The notes beneath the pieces are model-generated. The model worked only from the letters and a program-made list of their open reading frames with translations, ran no database searches and had not been told where the DNA came from. Positions 1 to 7,538 of a DNA stretch of 46,159 nt are shown one piece after another (position 1 is the first letter of the stretch; each line of letters begins with the position of its first letter). The translations under genes and the position numbers were made by a program. The DNA is from an uncultured Saprospiraceae bacterium (GTDB lineage Bacteria > Bacteroidota > Bacteroidia > Chitinophagales > Saprospiraceae). The stretch lies in contig CALDSS010000101.1 of the NCBI GenBank assembly GCA_937924495.1, positions 1-46,159 of the forward strand. The letters run 5' to 3'.

Positions 1-37
1 AAGAATACCAACCTCTCCCATTTTGTGGTATTCTTTT
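1..37 (+). terminator. Possible terminator hairpin at the window edge
   Basis: AAGAATACCA (1-10) pairs perfectly with TGGTATTCTT (26-35) across a 15-nt loop, and the stem is followed by a short T run. It could end a plus-strand gene lying left of the window. The loop is long and the T run is weak, so a dispersed palindrome is an equally good reading. Confidence 0.3.
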
Positions 38-115
38 ACAGACAACAACCTTTTTTCTAAAAAAGCAGTCATAATTTTGATGATTAGAATTTATCAAAGA
101 TACAAAGAAGACAGT

Positions 116-670
116 TTATTTCCACTTAATATTACATCCCATACTTGGATATTGAACTTCAGTTGCTGCTCCACTATTCAAAACTCCATCAATTGCTGCT
201 CTTAAATCTGCACCCGTAAGCGGCTGCCCATTACCTGGCGAAGAACCATCCAATCTTCCTCGATAAGATAAATTCATATCTCCATCAAAAAGATAGAAAT
301 CGGGTGTGCAAGCAGCATCGTAAGCCTTAGCTACATCTTGCGACTCATCATATAAATACGGAAACGGATATCCAACCGCTGCGGCATGTGCCTTCATTTT
401 ATCAGGCCCATCTTGCGGATAATTTTCAACATCATTACTACTAATGGCTACGAATGAAACACCTTTCTCTTGATATTCTTTAGCGAGCCTCACCAATTCT
501 TTATTTACATGAATCACATACGGGCAATGATTGCAGATAAACATCACGACGGTGGCTTTATCAGATTTTATATCGCTAAGCGAAATTGATTTTCCAGAAA
601 CAGTATCAGGTAATGTGAAATCAGGTGCCTGAGTGCCGATTGGAAGCATGTTGGATTCGGTAAGAGCCAT
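116..670 (-). CDS. Thioredoxin-like redoxin (AhpC/TSA superfamily)
   Basis: The 184-residue protein has a thioredoxin fold. It opens with an AhpC-like segment (GTQAPDFTLPD, residues 12-22). A CNHCPYV active site follows, with C46 and C49 forming a CxxC pair, then the VSFVAISSND strand and a C121-T-P cis-proline motif. The CNHCPY signature is typical of a bacterial subgroup annotated only as thioredoxin family protein, probably a thiol-disulfide reductase or peroxidase. There is no signal peptide, so it is likely cytoplasmic. The start ATG sits next to an AATGAGTGAATTTT repeat. It is a single gene; the next one to the right is nearly 1 kb away. Confidence 0.85.
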   Translation of the reverse strand: MALTESNMLPIGTQAPDFTLPDTVSGKSISLSDIKSDKATVVMFICNHCPYVIHVNKELVRLAKEYQEKGVSFVAISSNDVENYPQDGPDKMKAHAAAVGYPFPYLYDESQDVAKAYDAACTPDFYLFDGDMNLSYRGRLDGSSPGNGQPLTGADLRAAIDGVLNSGAATEVQYPSMGCNIKWK

Positions 671-676
671 ATTATT

Positions 677-715
677 AATGAGTGAATTTTAAAATGAAGG
701 AATGAGTGAATGTAT
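677..715. repeat. Tandem AATGAGTGAAT repeat unit
   Basis: AATGAGTGAAT occurs at 677-687 and again at 700-710. The same vocabulary forms the arms of the palindrome at 24461-24534. This marks it as a member of a dispersed intergenic repeat family and not the gene's own leader. Confidence 0.45.
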
Positions 716-1150
716 AATGCACAAAAGTATTTTAAGTTTTTTCAAAAGAAATATTTTTCACATTTTCTTTTTAAGTTTCTGTTTTTCAGTGAGTTATGAA
801 GATGGATTTTAAAAAATTATTTGAAGATTAAAATTTTCTGTAACATGATGGAACTAAATAAGTCTTTTGCGATGTTTCTATGGCTTTGAAAATAATCACG
901 CAATTTATATTACCTCTTTTATTAAAAAATGAACAATGCATCGAATACGATTGTGCATTGCCTACCAGTACTGACAGCTTGAGTCTGTCAAGAAAATGGC
1001 AGGCAATTATGACTACCCAAAGAGAAGCTGTTTTGATATTTCAAACGCTTTTGATTCCAAGCTAAAGGAATCGTGAATTAACCTTATTAACAAACATTGA
1101 TGTGCAAAAGTGCCATCAACTTTCAAATTGGCTAATATTTATTTATGAGC
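716..1150. repeat. Gene-free stretch with two small palindromes
   Basis: I see no convincing gene here. CAATGCA (934-940) pairs with TGCATTG (954-960). ATTGCCTACCA (957-967) pairs with TGGCAGGCAAT (997-1007) with one G-T wobble, enclosing an inner TGACAG/CTGTCA stem. A 61-codon open frame at 880-1065 runs through these palindromes and resembles no protein I know. The rest is AT-rich spacer. Confidence 0.45.
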
Positions 1151-1391
1151 TGGAGGTTTGACATTCGACCGAACGCTCGCATACGACTTGGGCGGAGCTG
1201 AACATGAAAAGGCTCCGCCCCTCCAAAAAACCAAATAAAGTTCAAGTGCAAGAATCAAATTCAGGTACCACAACTTGCATTTGTTCTTGCACTTAAAAAA
1301 TAACCCCTGACGAAAGAGGAGAATAGTTTTCAAAGAGAGCACATTCAAAAGAGATGACTTCTCTTTCCGTAAGGGGTCGATATAAAAACAT
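1151..1391. other. Highly structured non-coding leader upstream of the tmRNA-like RNA
   Basis: Three strong stems follow one another. GGGCGGAGC (1190-1198) pairs with GCTCCGCCC (1212-1220). AAGTGCAAGAA (1244-1254) pairs with TTCTTGCACTT (1284-1294). A long helix joins ACCCCT at about 1303 to AGGGGT at about 1379, continuing through ACG/CGT and AAAGAG/CTCTTT with one mismatch and one bulge. This much pairing suggests a structured transcript or a repeat composite. The minus-strand open frame through it starts inside the tmRNA-like T-arm and is not a credible protein. Confidence 0.45.
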
Positions 1392-1521
1392 GGGGTGTAA
1401 ATTGGCATCGACGGGTGAGTTAGCGAACAGGCATTGACGGCCACAGTGACCAAGTCCTGTTCTTCCTGCGCAGTGGCAGGCGGACTTCCTCCGGACCCGG
1501 GTTCGACTCCCGGACGCTCCA
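1392..1521 (+). ncRNA. tmRNA-like RNA without mRNA-like domain
   Basis: Both tRNA-like ends of tmRNA are present. The 5' end GGGGTGT (1392-1398) pairs over all 7 bp, with two G-U pairs, with ACGCTCC (1514-1520), and A1521 is the discriminator base. GG..TCGACGGG (1404-1415) falls at nucleotides 13-24, exactly where the D-loop analogue of bacterial tmRNA lies. At the 3' side are GGAC, the T-stem CCGGG/CCCGG (1497-1501 and 1509-1513) and the loop TTCGACT. Between the ends are only a GAACAGG/CCTGTTC helix (1425-1431 and 1456-1462) and a CCTGC/GCAGG hairpin (1465-1469 and 1476-1480). CCA is not encoded. Normal tmRNA is roughly 230-400 nt, and no tag frame ending in Ala-Ala-stop is visible. It could be a minimal tmRNA relative, a deleted copy of ssrA, or a remnant left by an element. 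Confidence 0.55.
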
Positions 1522-1565
1522 CTTAACTTAGGTGTCAGGTCTTAGGATGGCCTTCGTTCCTTTTC

Positions 1566-1631
1566 AGGAGTCAGGCGAGTCGAACCTGAAACCTGGAAAG
1601 CGGTGAAGCCCGCTCCTGAAACCTGGCTCCT
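1566..1631. repeat. Imperfect palindrome with duplicated CCTGAAACCTGG
   Basis: AGGAGTCAGG (1566-1575) pairs with CCTGGCTCCT (1622-1631), with one G-U. It encloses GCGG/CCGC (1600-1603 and 1610-1613). CCTGAAACCTGG occurs twice, at 1585-1596 and 1615-1626. No T run follows, so it is not an obvious terminator. It is probably an intergenic repeat between the tmRNA-like RNA and the phosphatase gene. Confidence 0.4.
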
Positions 1632-1646
1632 AAAAAAATAGAAATA

Positions 1647-2321
1647 ATGAAAAAATACGCAATTTCAGACATTCATGGATGTGCCAAAACTTTCAAGGCA
1701 CTTGTTGAGCAAATCAATCTTTCTAAAGGAGATGAGCTTTATATTTTGGGCGATTACTTTCATCGCGGACCTGATGTAAAAGGGGTGATTGACTACATCT
1801 GGCAGTTGCAAGCAGAGGGCTTTTTTGTAAAGTGCTTGATGGGCAATCATGAGGTTTTGTTTGTTCAAGCACTTTTGGAAGGGCCAGGTAGCCATTACTT
1901 CGATGATCAAGAAACCCTGGATAGTTTTGGAGTGAAAGGTATTCATGATATTCCTAAAAAATATCGTAGTTGGATAAAGGAACTTTTTATTTTCACGGAA
2001 GTGGATGAATACATTTTAGTGCATGCTGGACTCAATTTCAATGCTACGGAAGTTATGAGTGATATTGATTCGATGATTTGGATTAGGGGTTGGTATGATA
2101 ATATTGATAAAGACTGGCTCAATGGTCGAATCATTGTGCATGGTCATACGCCAGCTACCAAGTTGGAAATCATGGGAAGTCTCAGAACCTTAGAGGAGAT
2201 ACCTGCGATTGATATTGATGGCGGTTGTGTTTTCAAAAGAGAAGGGCTGGGGTATCTCTGTGCGTTTGAGATGACGGAGCGTAAATTGTCTTTTATGAGG
2301 AATATTGACGTCGAAGTATAG
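1647..2321 (+). CDS. PPP-family metallophosphoesterase (PrpA-like protein phosphatase)
   Basis: The 224-residue protein carries the calcineurin-like metal-site motifs in order: SDIHG (D8, H10), GDYFHRG (35-41), GNHE (66-69), VHAG (H126) and HGHTP (165-169). Together these build a dinuclear metal centre of bacterial PPP phosphatases, which act on phosphoproteins or small phosphates. In the second motif the usual GDxxDRG has His in place of the second Asp (H39). Relatives in this phylum often carry other residues there too, so activity is not excluded. No signal peptide is seen, so it is cytoplasmic. The epimerase gene begins 14 bp after its stop, suggesting one transcript. Confidence 0.85.
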   Translation: MKKYAISDIHGCAKTFKALVEQINLSKGDELYILGDYFHRGPDVKGVIDYIWQLQAEGFFVKCLMGNHEVLFVQALLEGPGSHYFDDQETLDSFGVKGIHDIPKKYRSWIKELFIFTEVDEYILVHAGLNFNATEVMSDIDSMIWIRGWYDNIDKDWLNGRIIVHGHTPATKLEIMGSLRTLEEIPAIDIDGGCVFKREGLGYLCAFEMTERKLSFMRNIDVEV

Positions 2322-2335
2322 TATCTTGCGCCTTT

Positions 2336-3361
2336 ATGGCAAATTTCAATAAATCAATTTTGGTAACTGGGGCAACGGGCTTTTTGGGTTCGTACCTCCT
2401 GCGTTATTTGGTGAAAATGGGTTATACCCAAATCTTCGCCATGAAGCGAACGAACAGCCCGATGGATTTGGTTTTGCCAATAAAAGATAAGGTCAATTGG
2501 CTGGAAGGAGATATTTTGGATGTACCGTTTTTGGAAGAAGCGATAGAAGGAAAAGAACAGATTTATCATTGTGCAGCGATGGTTTCTTTTCAACCAAAAG
2601 ATAAGAAACGAATGATGGAAGTTAACGACCAAGGTACTGCGAATGTGGTTAATGTTGCGCTCTCCAAAAACATTGAAAAGTTGGTGCATGTCAGCTCAAT
2701 CGCTGCGCTGGGGCGTATTGAAAACAATGATATCGTTGATGAAAATGCAGTTTGGGAACACAATGATTTGAATAGTAATTACGCAAAAAGTAAGTACAAA
2801 TCTGAGATGCAAGTTTGGCGTGGAATCGCAGAAGGTTTGCCCGCTGCAATGATTAATCCATCACTCATCATGGGTAGTGGATTTTGGGATGCTGGTACAC
2901 CTAAAATGTTTACAACACTATCGAAGAATTTTCCTTTTTACCCGAAAGGGGGAACAGGGGTGGTAGATGTGCGTGATGTTGCGCGGTTTATGATTCAGTT
3001 GATGAATAGCGATATATTGGGAGAGCGATATGTTTTGAATGGAGGAAATATGAGTTACCAAAATCTATTTCAGCAAATCGCGACTTCAACAAATGCCAAA
3101 ATTCCTCATCGACCCATTTCTGAATTATTAAGCCAAATCGCTTGGCGTTTAGAATGGATTCGATCAAAACTGACGGGTGCCAGTCCACTTTACACCAAAG
3201 AAAACGCCAATACGACGAAGCATTTTTTTAAGTATAAAAATGATAAATCGAAAGCTGCTTTTGATTTTGCTTACACGCCTATTGAAGAAACTTTAAAAGA
3301 AACTGGGCAGCAGTTTTTGCAATCGAATGGAAAGAAATCTGCATTTTTAGATTTAAACTAA
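2336..3361 (+). CDS. NAD-dependent epimerase/dehydratase (extended SDR)
   Basis: This 341-residue protein is an extended short-chain dehydrogenase. It has the TGATGFLG dinucleotide-binding loop (11-18), GDIL after the third strand, HCAA at about 78-81, HVSS (118-121) supplying the catalytic Ser, and Y149-AKS-K153 as the YxxxK catalytic pair. The closest-looking relatives are dihydroflavonol-reductase-like or 3-beta-HSD-like proteins acting on sugar nucleotides, lipids or polyketides. The substrate cannot be read from sequence. It lies 14 bp downstream of the phosphatase in the same direction, so the two are probably co-transcribed. A large palindrome follows the stop codon. Confidence 0.85.
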   Translation: MANFNKSILVTGATGFLGSYLLRYLVKMGYTQIFAMKRTNSPMDLVLPIKDKVNWLEGDILDVPFLEEAIEGKEQIYHCAAMVSFQPKDKKRMMEVNDQGTANVVNVALSKNIEKLVHVSSIAALGRIENNDIVDENAVWEHNDLNSNYAKSKYKSEMQVWRGIAEGLPAAMINPSLIMGSGFWDAGTPKMFTTLSKNFPFYPKGGTGVVDVRDVARFMIQLMNSDILGERYVLNGGNMSYQNLFQQIATSTNAKIPHRPISELLSQIAWRLEWIRSKLTGASPLYTKENANTTKHFFKYKNDKSKAAFDFAYTPIEETLKETGQQFLQSNGKKSAFLDLN

Positions 3362-3405
3362 ACTATGTGGCTCAGGGTTGAAAATTAATAGTTCAGTTTT
3401 TTCGA

Positions 3406-3540
3406 TTTCATAGCGCCATGCTTTAGCTTGGTGCCAAATGGATTGAATTCAAAAGGCTTTAGCTGAACATTTGTCTCATTTTCGGCTAAAGCCAGTTTGG
3501 TCTATATATTAACACCTTGCTGAAGCAAGGCGCTATGAAA
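3406..3540. repeat. Nested intergenic palindrome
   Basis: Outer arms TTTCATAGCGCC (3406-3417) and GGCGCTATGAAA (3529-3540) match perfectly, and similarity continues inward with mismatches (GCTTTAGCTTGGTG against CACCTTGCTGAAGC). A separate inner hairpin, GGCTTTAGC (3455-3463) with GCTAAAGCC (3485-3493), sits in the loop. It has the look of a small non-coding mobile or REP-like element. It could also end transcription of the epimerase gene. Confidence 0.5.
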
Positions 3541-3597
3541 AATTCTATAAAACCTAATCTAATTGCTCATTGTCATTAACTTTTAAATTTAGTGAAT

Positions 3598-4062
3598 ATG
3601 AAAAAGTATCTATTCCTATTGTCTTTGTCAATCATCATGATGAGTCAAAAATGTGATGACTCGACTGCCACAACTTCAGGTGAAGGTGATTTTATCGCAA
3701 TCCAAACTTCGGGTTGCTATGGGAAATGTCCCGTTTATGGTTTTAAAATTATGGAGGATGGGAGTGCGACGTTTAAAGGAGAAAGATTTACGGTTGTAGA
3801 AGGCGTTAAAGAAAAGAAATTTACGAAGAAAGAAACGGAGAGTCTATTTAATTCATTTGAAGCGAATGACTTTTGGTCGTTTAAAGATGAGTATGATGGC
3901 AATGTTTCTGACCTGCCGGCCATTCACTTGGCATATTCAAAGAATGGTGAGATGAAGAAGATAAAACTTCGCTATGAGATTCCTGATAGATTGATTGGTC
4001 TTTCGAAATTGCTGCAATCGTACGCAAATTCAGAAGGGTGGGTGCGAGAGCGGAGAAATTAA
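3598..4062 (+). CDS. DUF6438-type secreted protein
   Basis: The 154-residue protein starts with a signal-like segment (MKKYLFLLSLSIIMMSQKC) followed by acidic residues. The folded part contains the TSGCYGKCPVYGFKI signature and a glycine turn (EDGSATFKGE), which I recognise as DUF6438, a Bacteroidota family of unknown role. The cysteine in SQKC could be lipidated, but Lys at -1 is a poor lipobox, so plain secretion is possible. A GTG two codons upstream is also in frame; the ATG at 3598 is preferred because it begins the signal peptide directly. It is a single gene between two palindromes. Confidence 0.7.
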   Translation: MKKYLFLLSLSIIMMSQKCDDSTATTSGEGDFIAIQTSGCYGKCPVYGFKIMEDGSATFKGERFTVVEGVKEKKFTKKETESLFNSFEANDFWSFKDEYDGNVSDLPAIHLAYSKNGEMKKIKLRYEIPDRLIGLSKLLQSYANSEGWVRERRN

Positions 4063-4087
4063 TTCAAGTTGATTCGTAATTTGAATT

Positions 4088-4153
4088 GGAGAATTGAGAA
4101 TTGAAAGTGTAGAAATCCACTCGTGAATTCTCAATTCTCCACTTTCAATTCTC
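4088..4153. repeat. Interleaved inverted repeats between convergent genes
   Basis: GGAGAATTGAGAATT (4088-4102) pairs with AATTCTCAATTCTCC (4126-4140). The overlapping GAGAATTGAAAGTG (4096-4109) pairs with CACTTTCAATTCTC (4140-4153). The two pairings are interleaved, so the RNA could adopt either hairpin but not both fully. It lies between the DUF6438 and dehydrogenase genes, which converge here, and may terminate one or both. Confidence 0.45.
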
Positions 4154-4172
4154 AAAATAGATCGCGATAGGT

Positions 4173-5483
4173 TTAAACCATAGCCGGTTCATCATTTTTC
4201 GTGAACCAAACCGATTCTGGATTTTTCATCAAATACCTAAAAATCTTTGCTCCTCTATGACCAAGAATTGGGTGCGGAACAAATGAAAGTTCCGTCGCCA
4301 TTTCAAGTGCTTTGAACTGAGGGGAAGTATTTTCCTTTTGAGAAAGTTGAAGCAACTCAACTACTTCTGGGTGAATTTCCATCAATCGTTCTTCAATGGC
4401 CTCTGGCAAATAGCCATAATGCTCTTGGCAACAATTCACAATTCCCATTCTGTTAATCAAAAAGTCTGGTACATACGTGATGTTTCTTTCTTGCAGCATT
4501 TTCGCATGCTTCACTGGATCTTTTAATTGATTATTGGCTCCACCTGCTATTAGTTTTACCTTCAAACGAGGAATTGTTACATCATCCAAAATTGCCCCAA
4601 TTGCATTGGGTGAAAAAGCATCTGCTTCTATATCATAAATGTCATCAGCATTTTGGATAATATTTATATTTTCAAACGTATCAATCAATCGTTCTACTGC
4701 TGGTTGGTAAGGTTCAAAAACGGAAACACGGCCACCGTGATCAATGATGTGTTTGATGACATTGAAACCAACATTACCTGCACCTTGTACTAAAATGTGT
4801 TTGCCAGACAAGTCAATGTTTTGTGGGTCATTTTTACCATCCAAAAACTGCAAACCAGCAGCAAGTCCTGCAAAAACACCTCGTGCGGTGAAGAAACTTG
4901 GATTGGAAGAACCCCCAATTGCCTTAGGAACACAGTTAGTAAAACGATTCACTGAATGAATAACGCCAAGATCTTCAGGTGAAATATTCATATCCTCAGC
5001 GCAAATATAGGCTCCGTTTAGACTCGCAATGAACTGCCCAAAACCAATGAGAATTTTCTCTCTGATTTCACTTGATACAGTCTTTGGATTATGCTCCGAA
5101 TGAATGATTGATTTTCCACCACCCCAATTGATTTTTGCCAGCGAATTTTTATCCGTCATGCCTTTTGAAAGTCGCAGCGCATCGGTCATTAAATTATCAA
5201 ACGAAGGATATTGGCGAAAACGCGTTCCTCCCTGTCCGGGGCCCCTTACAGTACGATGAATTGCGGCCAGAAAAAGAGACTCTGTTTCTTTCTGATATTG
5301 GAAAAATATGCCTTCGTGATTTTGATAATCGGACGAGGAAGTGATTTCTTTTGAAAGTTCGCTTAGTTGTGGAGAAGATAAATAGATCTGGTCATCCAGG
5401 TTGATAACAAAGCCTTTGTCAAGGCCATGCTCTGATAACCAAACACCGAAATCTCTCACCGAGAGAGAAATGATTTTACTCAT
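4173..5483 (-). CDS. Leucine/Glu-type amino acid dehydrogenase
   Basis: The protein is a member of the Glu/Leu/Phe/Val dehydrogenase family, which reversibly deaminates an amino acid to the 2-oxo acid using NAD(P). Residues 81-127 match the leucine dehydrogenase substrate domain: GPGQGGTRF, then K112 and GGGK with K124, the same 12-residue spacing as the two active-site lysines of LeuDH. EDMN (162-165) and the Rossmann GAGNVG (233-238) follow. The segments SPNAIGAILDD, AGGANNQL and PDFLINRMGIVN complete the fold. At 436 residues it is longer than typical LeuDH (about 365), with about 60 extra residues at the N-terminus. It is a single gene; substrate preference is not certain. Confidence 0.85.
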   Translation of the reverse strand: MSKIISLSVRDFGVWLSEHGLDKGFVINLDDQIYLSSPQLSELSKEITSSSDYQNHEGIFFQYQKETESLFLAAIHRTVRGPGQGGTRFRQYPSFDNLMTDALRLSKGMTDKNSLAKINWGGGKSIIHSEHNPKTVSSEIREKILIGFGQFIASLNGAYICAEDMNISPEDLGVIHSVNRFTNCVPKAIGGSSNPSFFTARGVFAGLAAGLQFLDGKNDPQNIDLSGKHILVQGAGNVGFNVIKHIIDHGGRVSVFEPYQPAVERLIDTFENINIIQNADDIYDIEADAFSPNAIGAILDDVTIPRLKVKLIAGGANNQLKDPVKHAKMLQERNITYVPDFLINRMGIVNCCQEHYGYLPEAIEERLMEIHPEVVELLQLSQKENTSPQFKALEMATELSFVPHPILGHRGAKIFRYLMKNPESVWFTKNDEPAMV

Positions 5484-5682
5484 AGAAACATTAAGTTTTA
5501 TTCGTTCTTTGAAAAATTTCTATTTGGCTTAGATTACGAAGTTTTTTAAAGAATCTTGAAGAGCGAGTCAAAGGTACATAAAACAAGGTTTCTTCACTTC
5601 TAAAGGTTAGTAAAATCACTATTTATTAGATAGAAAAGTGAAACTAAAGACTGTTGAAATATTTCGGTGGTATCTTTTTTAG

Positions 5683-5760
5683 AAAGCCACGGATTTCCAC
5701 TGAATGCACCGATTAAAATTTGTATATTAATCCGCTTAATCAGTGATAATCTGTGGCTTT
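5683..5760. repeat. Imperfect palindrome of the CCACGGATT type
   Basis: AAAGCCACGGATT (5683-5695) is the inverted copy of AATCTGTGGCTTT (5748-5760) with one mismatch. The interior (CCACTGAATGCACCGATT against AATCCGCTTAATCAGTG) also pairs loosely. Similar 'ccacagattaacactgat' vocabulary is widespread in intergenic DNA of many bacteria. It lies between two minus-strand genes, in the 290-bp gap downstream of exbD and convergent to nothing. Confidence 0.45.
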
Positions 5761-5773
5761 ACTATGAAGTTGT

Positions 5774-6307
5774 TTAATTAAAATCCGTAGGCTCGGCTTC
5801 TGAAATTACCAAAGGTATTTCCCGCCTTATTTCTTTCTGTTGTGAAAAAGTGAGTTGCTCATAGTCAGCTTGAAAACGCTGTTGCGCCATTTCATCCCAT
5901 AGTTCGTTGTAGGCTCCTTTCAACTCATTGTAAACAGACAAATAGGTCGCGTAGAAAGTATTCCGATCATTCATCAGAGAGACGACCGCTTTGGTGGGCT
6001 TGGAAGGTCGCGTATCCAATTGTTCTGGATTCATGATGAAGTCTTTGGTGGATTGGCGCAGTTCTGAAATTTCAATGCGTTGCCCATCAACCAACAGCTC
6101 ATTTTGCCCATTGATTTTTACTGAAAAGACGTTTTTAGCTGGAATGTCAACTGGGGGTTGATTTTCGATGTAGGGAGGGAGTTTGACCAAAATACCTTGA
6201 TCGTTGACAATAGTTGTCGTAACTAAAAAAAAGATGAGGAGTAAAAATGCGATGTCTGCCATTGAACTGGCATTAATAGCATCACCTTTGAATTTTTGAT
6301 TTTTCAT
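5774..6307 (-). CDS. exbD: ExbD/TolR-type biopolymer transport protein
   Basis: The protein has a short cytoplasmic N-terminus and a single TM helix (about 16-34, ASSMADIAFLLLIFFLVTTT) carrying the conserved Asp (D18) that conducts protons in ExbD/TolR. A periplasmic domain follows. ExbD works with ExbB and TonB to energise outer-membrane transport. The C-terminal part (about 100-177) is longer than E. coli ExbD and rich in charged residues, which is common in this phylum. An in-frame TTG 15 codons upstream exists; the ATG at 6307 puts the TM at the usual distance and is chosen. No exbB lies next to it, so its partners are elsewhere. Confidence 0.85.
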   Translation of the reverse strand: MKNQKFKGDAINASSMADIAFLLLIFFLVTTTIVNDQGILVKLPPYIENQPPVDIPAKNVFSVKINGQNELLVDGQRIEISELRQSTKDFIMNPEQLDTRPSKPTKAVVSLMNDRNTFYATYLSVYNELKGAYNELWDEMAQQRFQADYEQLTFSQQKEIRREIPLVISEAEPTDFN

Positions 6308-6408
6308 ATTCAACTGATTTAGAGCGTGAATGAAGTAGTTTGAGAACTTCAAAAAATTGAAAAGAAAAATCGCGCGATTGTATTTGAAAGATGCACGTGA
6401 AATTAAAA

Positions 6409-6439
6409 TTGGTGGCTAACTATTCATTTTTCATCTTTA
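6409..6439 (+). promoter_or_regulatory. Candidate Bacteroidota-type promoter for the DUF2520 gene
   Basis: TTG (6409-6411) lies 20 nt before CATCTTTA (6432-6439), a two-mismatch version of the TAnnTTTG -7 element used by the Bacteroidota primary sigma factor. It sits in the divergent gap between exbD and the DUF2520 gene, 13 nt before the TTG start codon. The match is weak. Confidence 0.3.
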
Positions 6440-6452
6440 CGAAAATTTTTAT

Positions 6453-7250
6453 TTGAAAAAGCAGTCAAAAAATCGGCCTTCTATCGTACTCATTGGTTCC
6501 GGAAATATGGGAACTCAATTGAGCAAACGCCTTTTTCAAAAAGGGCAAAACGTAGTGCAAGTGTTTAGCCGAAAGGCTGAAAAAGCTGAAAAATTGGGTA
6601 AGGCAATTAAAGCTGATTTTACCAATGATTTGAAAAAAATTAGAGTAGATGCCGACCTGTATATTTTAGCGGTTCATGACGATTTTATAGGTTCTGTGGC
6701 CAAGAAGATGTCAAAAATAATTCACCCAAATTCATTGGTCACCCACACCTCAGGTTCGACACCAAGCACGGTGATTGAGCCACATTTTAAGCGGTTTGGG
6801 GTCTTTTATCCTTTGCAAACTTTCAATATTCATAAAAAACCAGCTTGGTCACAAATTCCAGTTTGTTTGCATGCCAGCGATGAATCCGATTTGAATTTTT
6901 TGAAAAAGATAGCAAATGCTATCAGCCAGAAAGTTTATTTTTTGAATGATGAGCAGCGAGGAATTGCCCACGTTGCCGCCGTTTTTGCCAATAATTTTTC
7001 CAATCACGTTTTCGCTATTGCGCAAGAAATTTTAGAAAAAGAAGATTTGCCCTTTGACTTGGTGCGGCCTCTGATTTTAGAAACAGCGAATAAAATTCGG
7101 AATGCTAATCCCAATGCCATGCAAACTGGCCCAGCGGTAAGGGGAGATGATGAAACCATTCAACGACATTTAGAATATTTGAAAAAAGATAAAGATTTAA
7201 AAGCTATTTATCAGTTGCTCACTCAACACATCAAAAAGGAAAAATCATGA
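6453..7250 (+). CDS. Rossmann-fold and DUF2520 domain protein
   Basis: The 265-residue protein has an N-terminal NADP-type Rossmann domain with GSGNMG (15-20). A C-terminal helical DUF2520 domain begins near FYPLQTFN and contains HVAAVFANNFSNH. The layout resembles pyrroline-5-carboxylate reductase and 6-phosphogluconate dehydrogenase relatives, and an oxidoreductase role is probable, but no substrate is known to me. Translation starts at TTG; the first ATG would cut into the nucleotide-binding motif, so TTG is credible. The stop codon overlaps the start of the next gene (ATGA at 7247-7250), implying translational coupling. Confidence 0.8.
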   Translation: MKKQSKNRPSIVLIGSGNMGTQLSKRLFQKGQNVVQVFSRKAEKAEKLGKAIKADFTNDLKKIRVDADLYILAVHDDFIGSVAKKMSKIIHPNSLVTHTSGSTPSTVIEPHFKRFGVFYPLQTFNIHKKPAWSQIPVCLHASDESDLNFLKKIANAISQKVYFLNDEQRGIAHVAAVFANNFSNHVFAIAQEILEKEDLPFDLVRPLILETANKIRNANPNAMQTGPAVRGDDETIQRHLEYLKKDKDLKAIYQLLTQHIKKEKS

Positions 7251-7528
7251 GAATCGTTGGCGACATTCAGCATCCAACTTTAAAAATCACCATTTTCAAA
7301 AATGGTAATCGCTTTTCAGTCAAGTTTGAAGATGGAACAGTGGAACAGACCTATAAATTTGATGATGGCCAAGGCATTGAATCTATACCAGATGTCAAAA
7401 AGCAAATTGATGCAGCTTTTCTAAAAAAAGTAACAGAAGGTATCGATACAATGAAAGTGACGCGACTTTCCACCCTAAAAAGAAATGCAAAGGAGGTGCG
7501 AGAGGATGAATTTCCAGAGATTATATAA
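7247..7528 (+). CDS. Small conserved-looking protein coupled to the DUF2520 gene
   Basis: This 93-residue soluble protein has alternating beta-strand-like segments at the N-terminus (RIVGDIQHPTLKITIFKNG, FSVKFEDG) and a charged helical C-terminus. No signal peptide, TM segment or motif is recognisable. Its ATG overlaps the TGA of the upstream reductase-like gene by 4 nt, so the two are very probably made together and may act together. Function unknown. Confidence 0.7.
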   Translation: MRIVGDIQHPTLKITIFKNGNRFSVKFEDGTVEQTYKFDDGQGIESIPDVKKQIDAAFLKKVTEGIDTMKVTRLSTLKRNAKEVREDEFPEII

Positions 7529-7538
7529 CGGTAAACGG

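Noticed and set aside
880-1065. 61-codon plus-strand frame
   Set aside because: It crosses two palindromes, has no recognisable domain and no promoter-like element.
1392-1521. RNase P RNA on the minus strand
   Set aside because: GGAGGAAGTCCG on the reverse strand recalls the RNase P GAGGAAAGTCC box, but the other conserved boxes are missing and the plus-strand tmRNA ends explain the sequence better.
1139-1522. Minus-strand 127-codon frame beginning MERPGVEPGSGG
   Set aside because: The opening is the usual translation of a T-arm read backwards. The frame covers the tmRNA-like RNA and its hairpins and resembles no protein.
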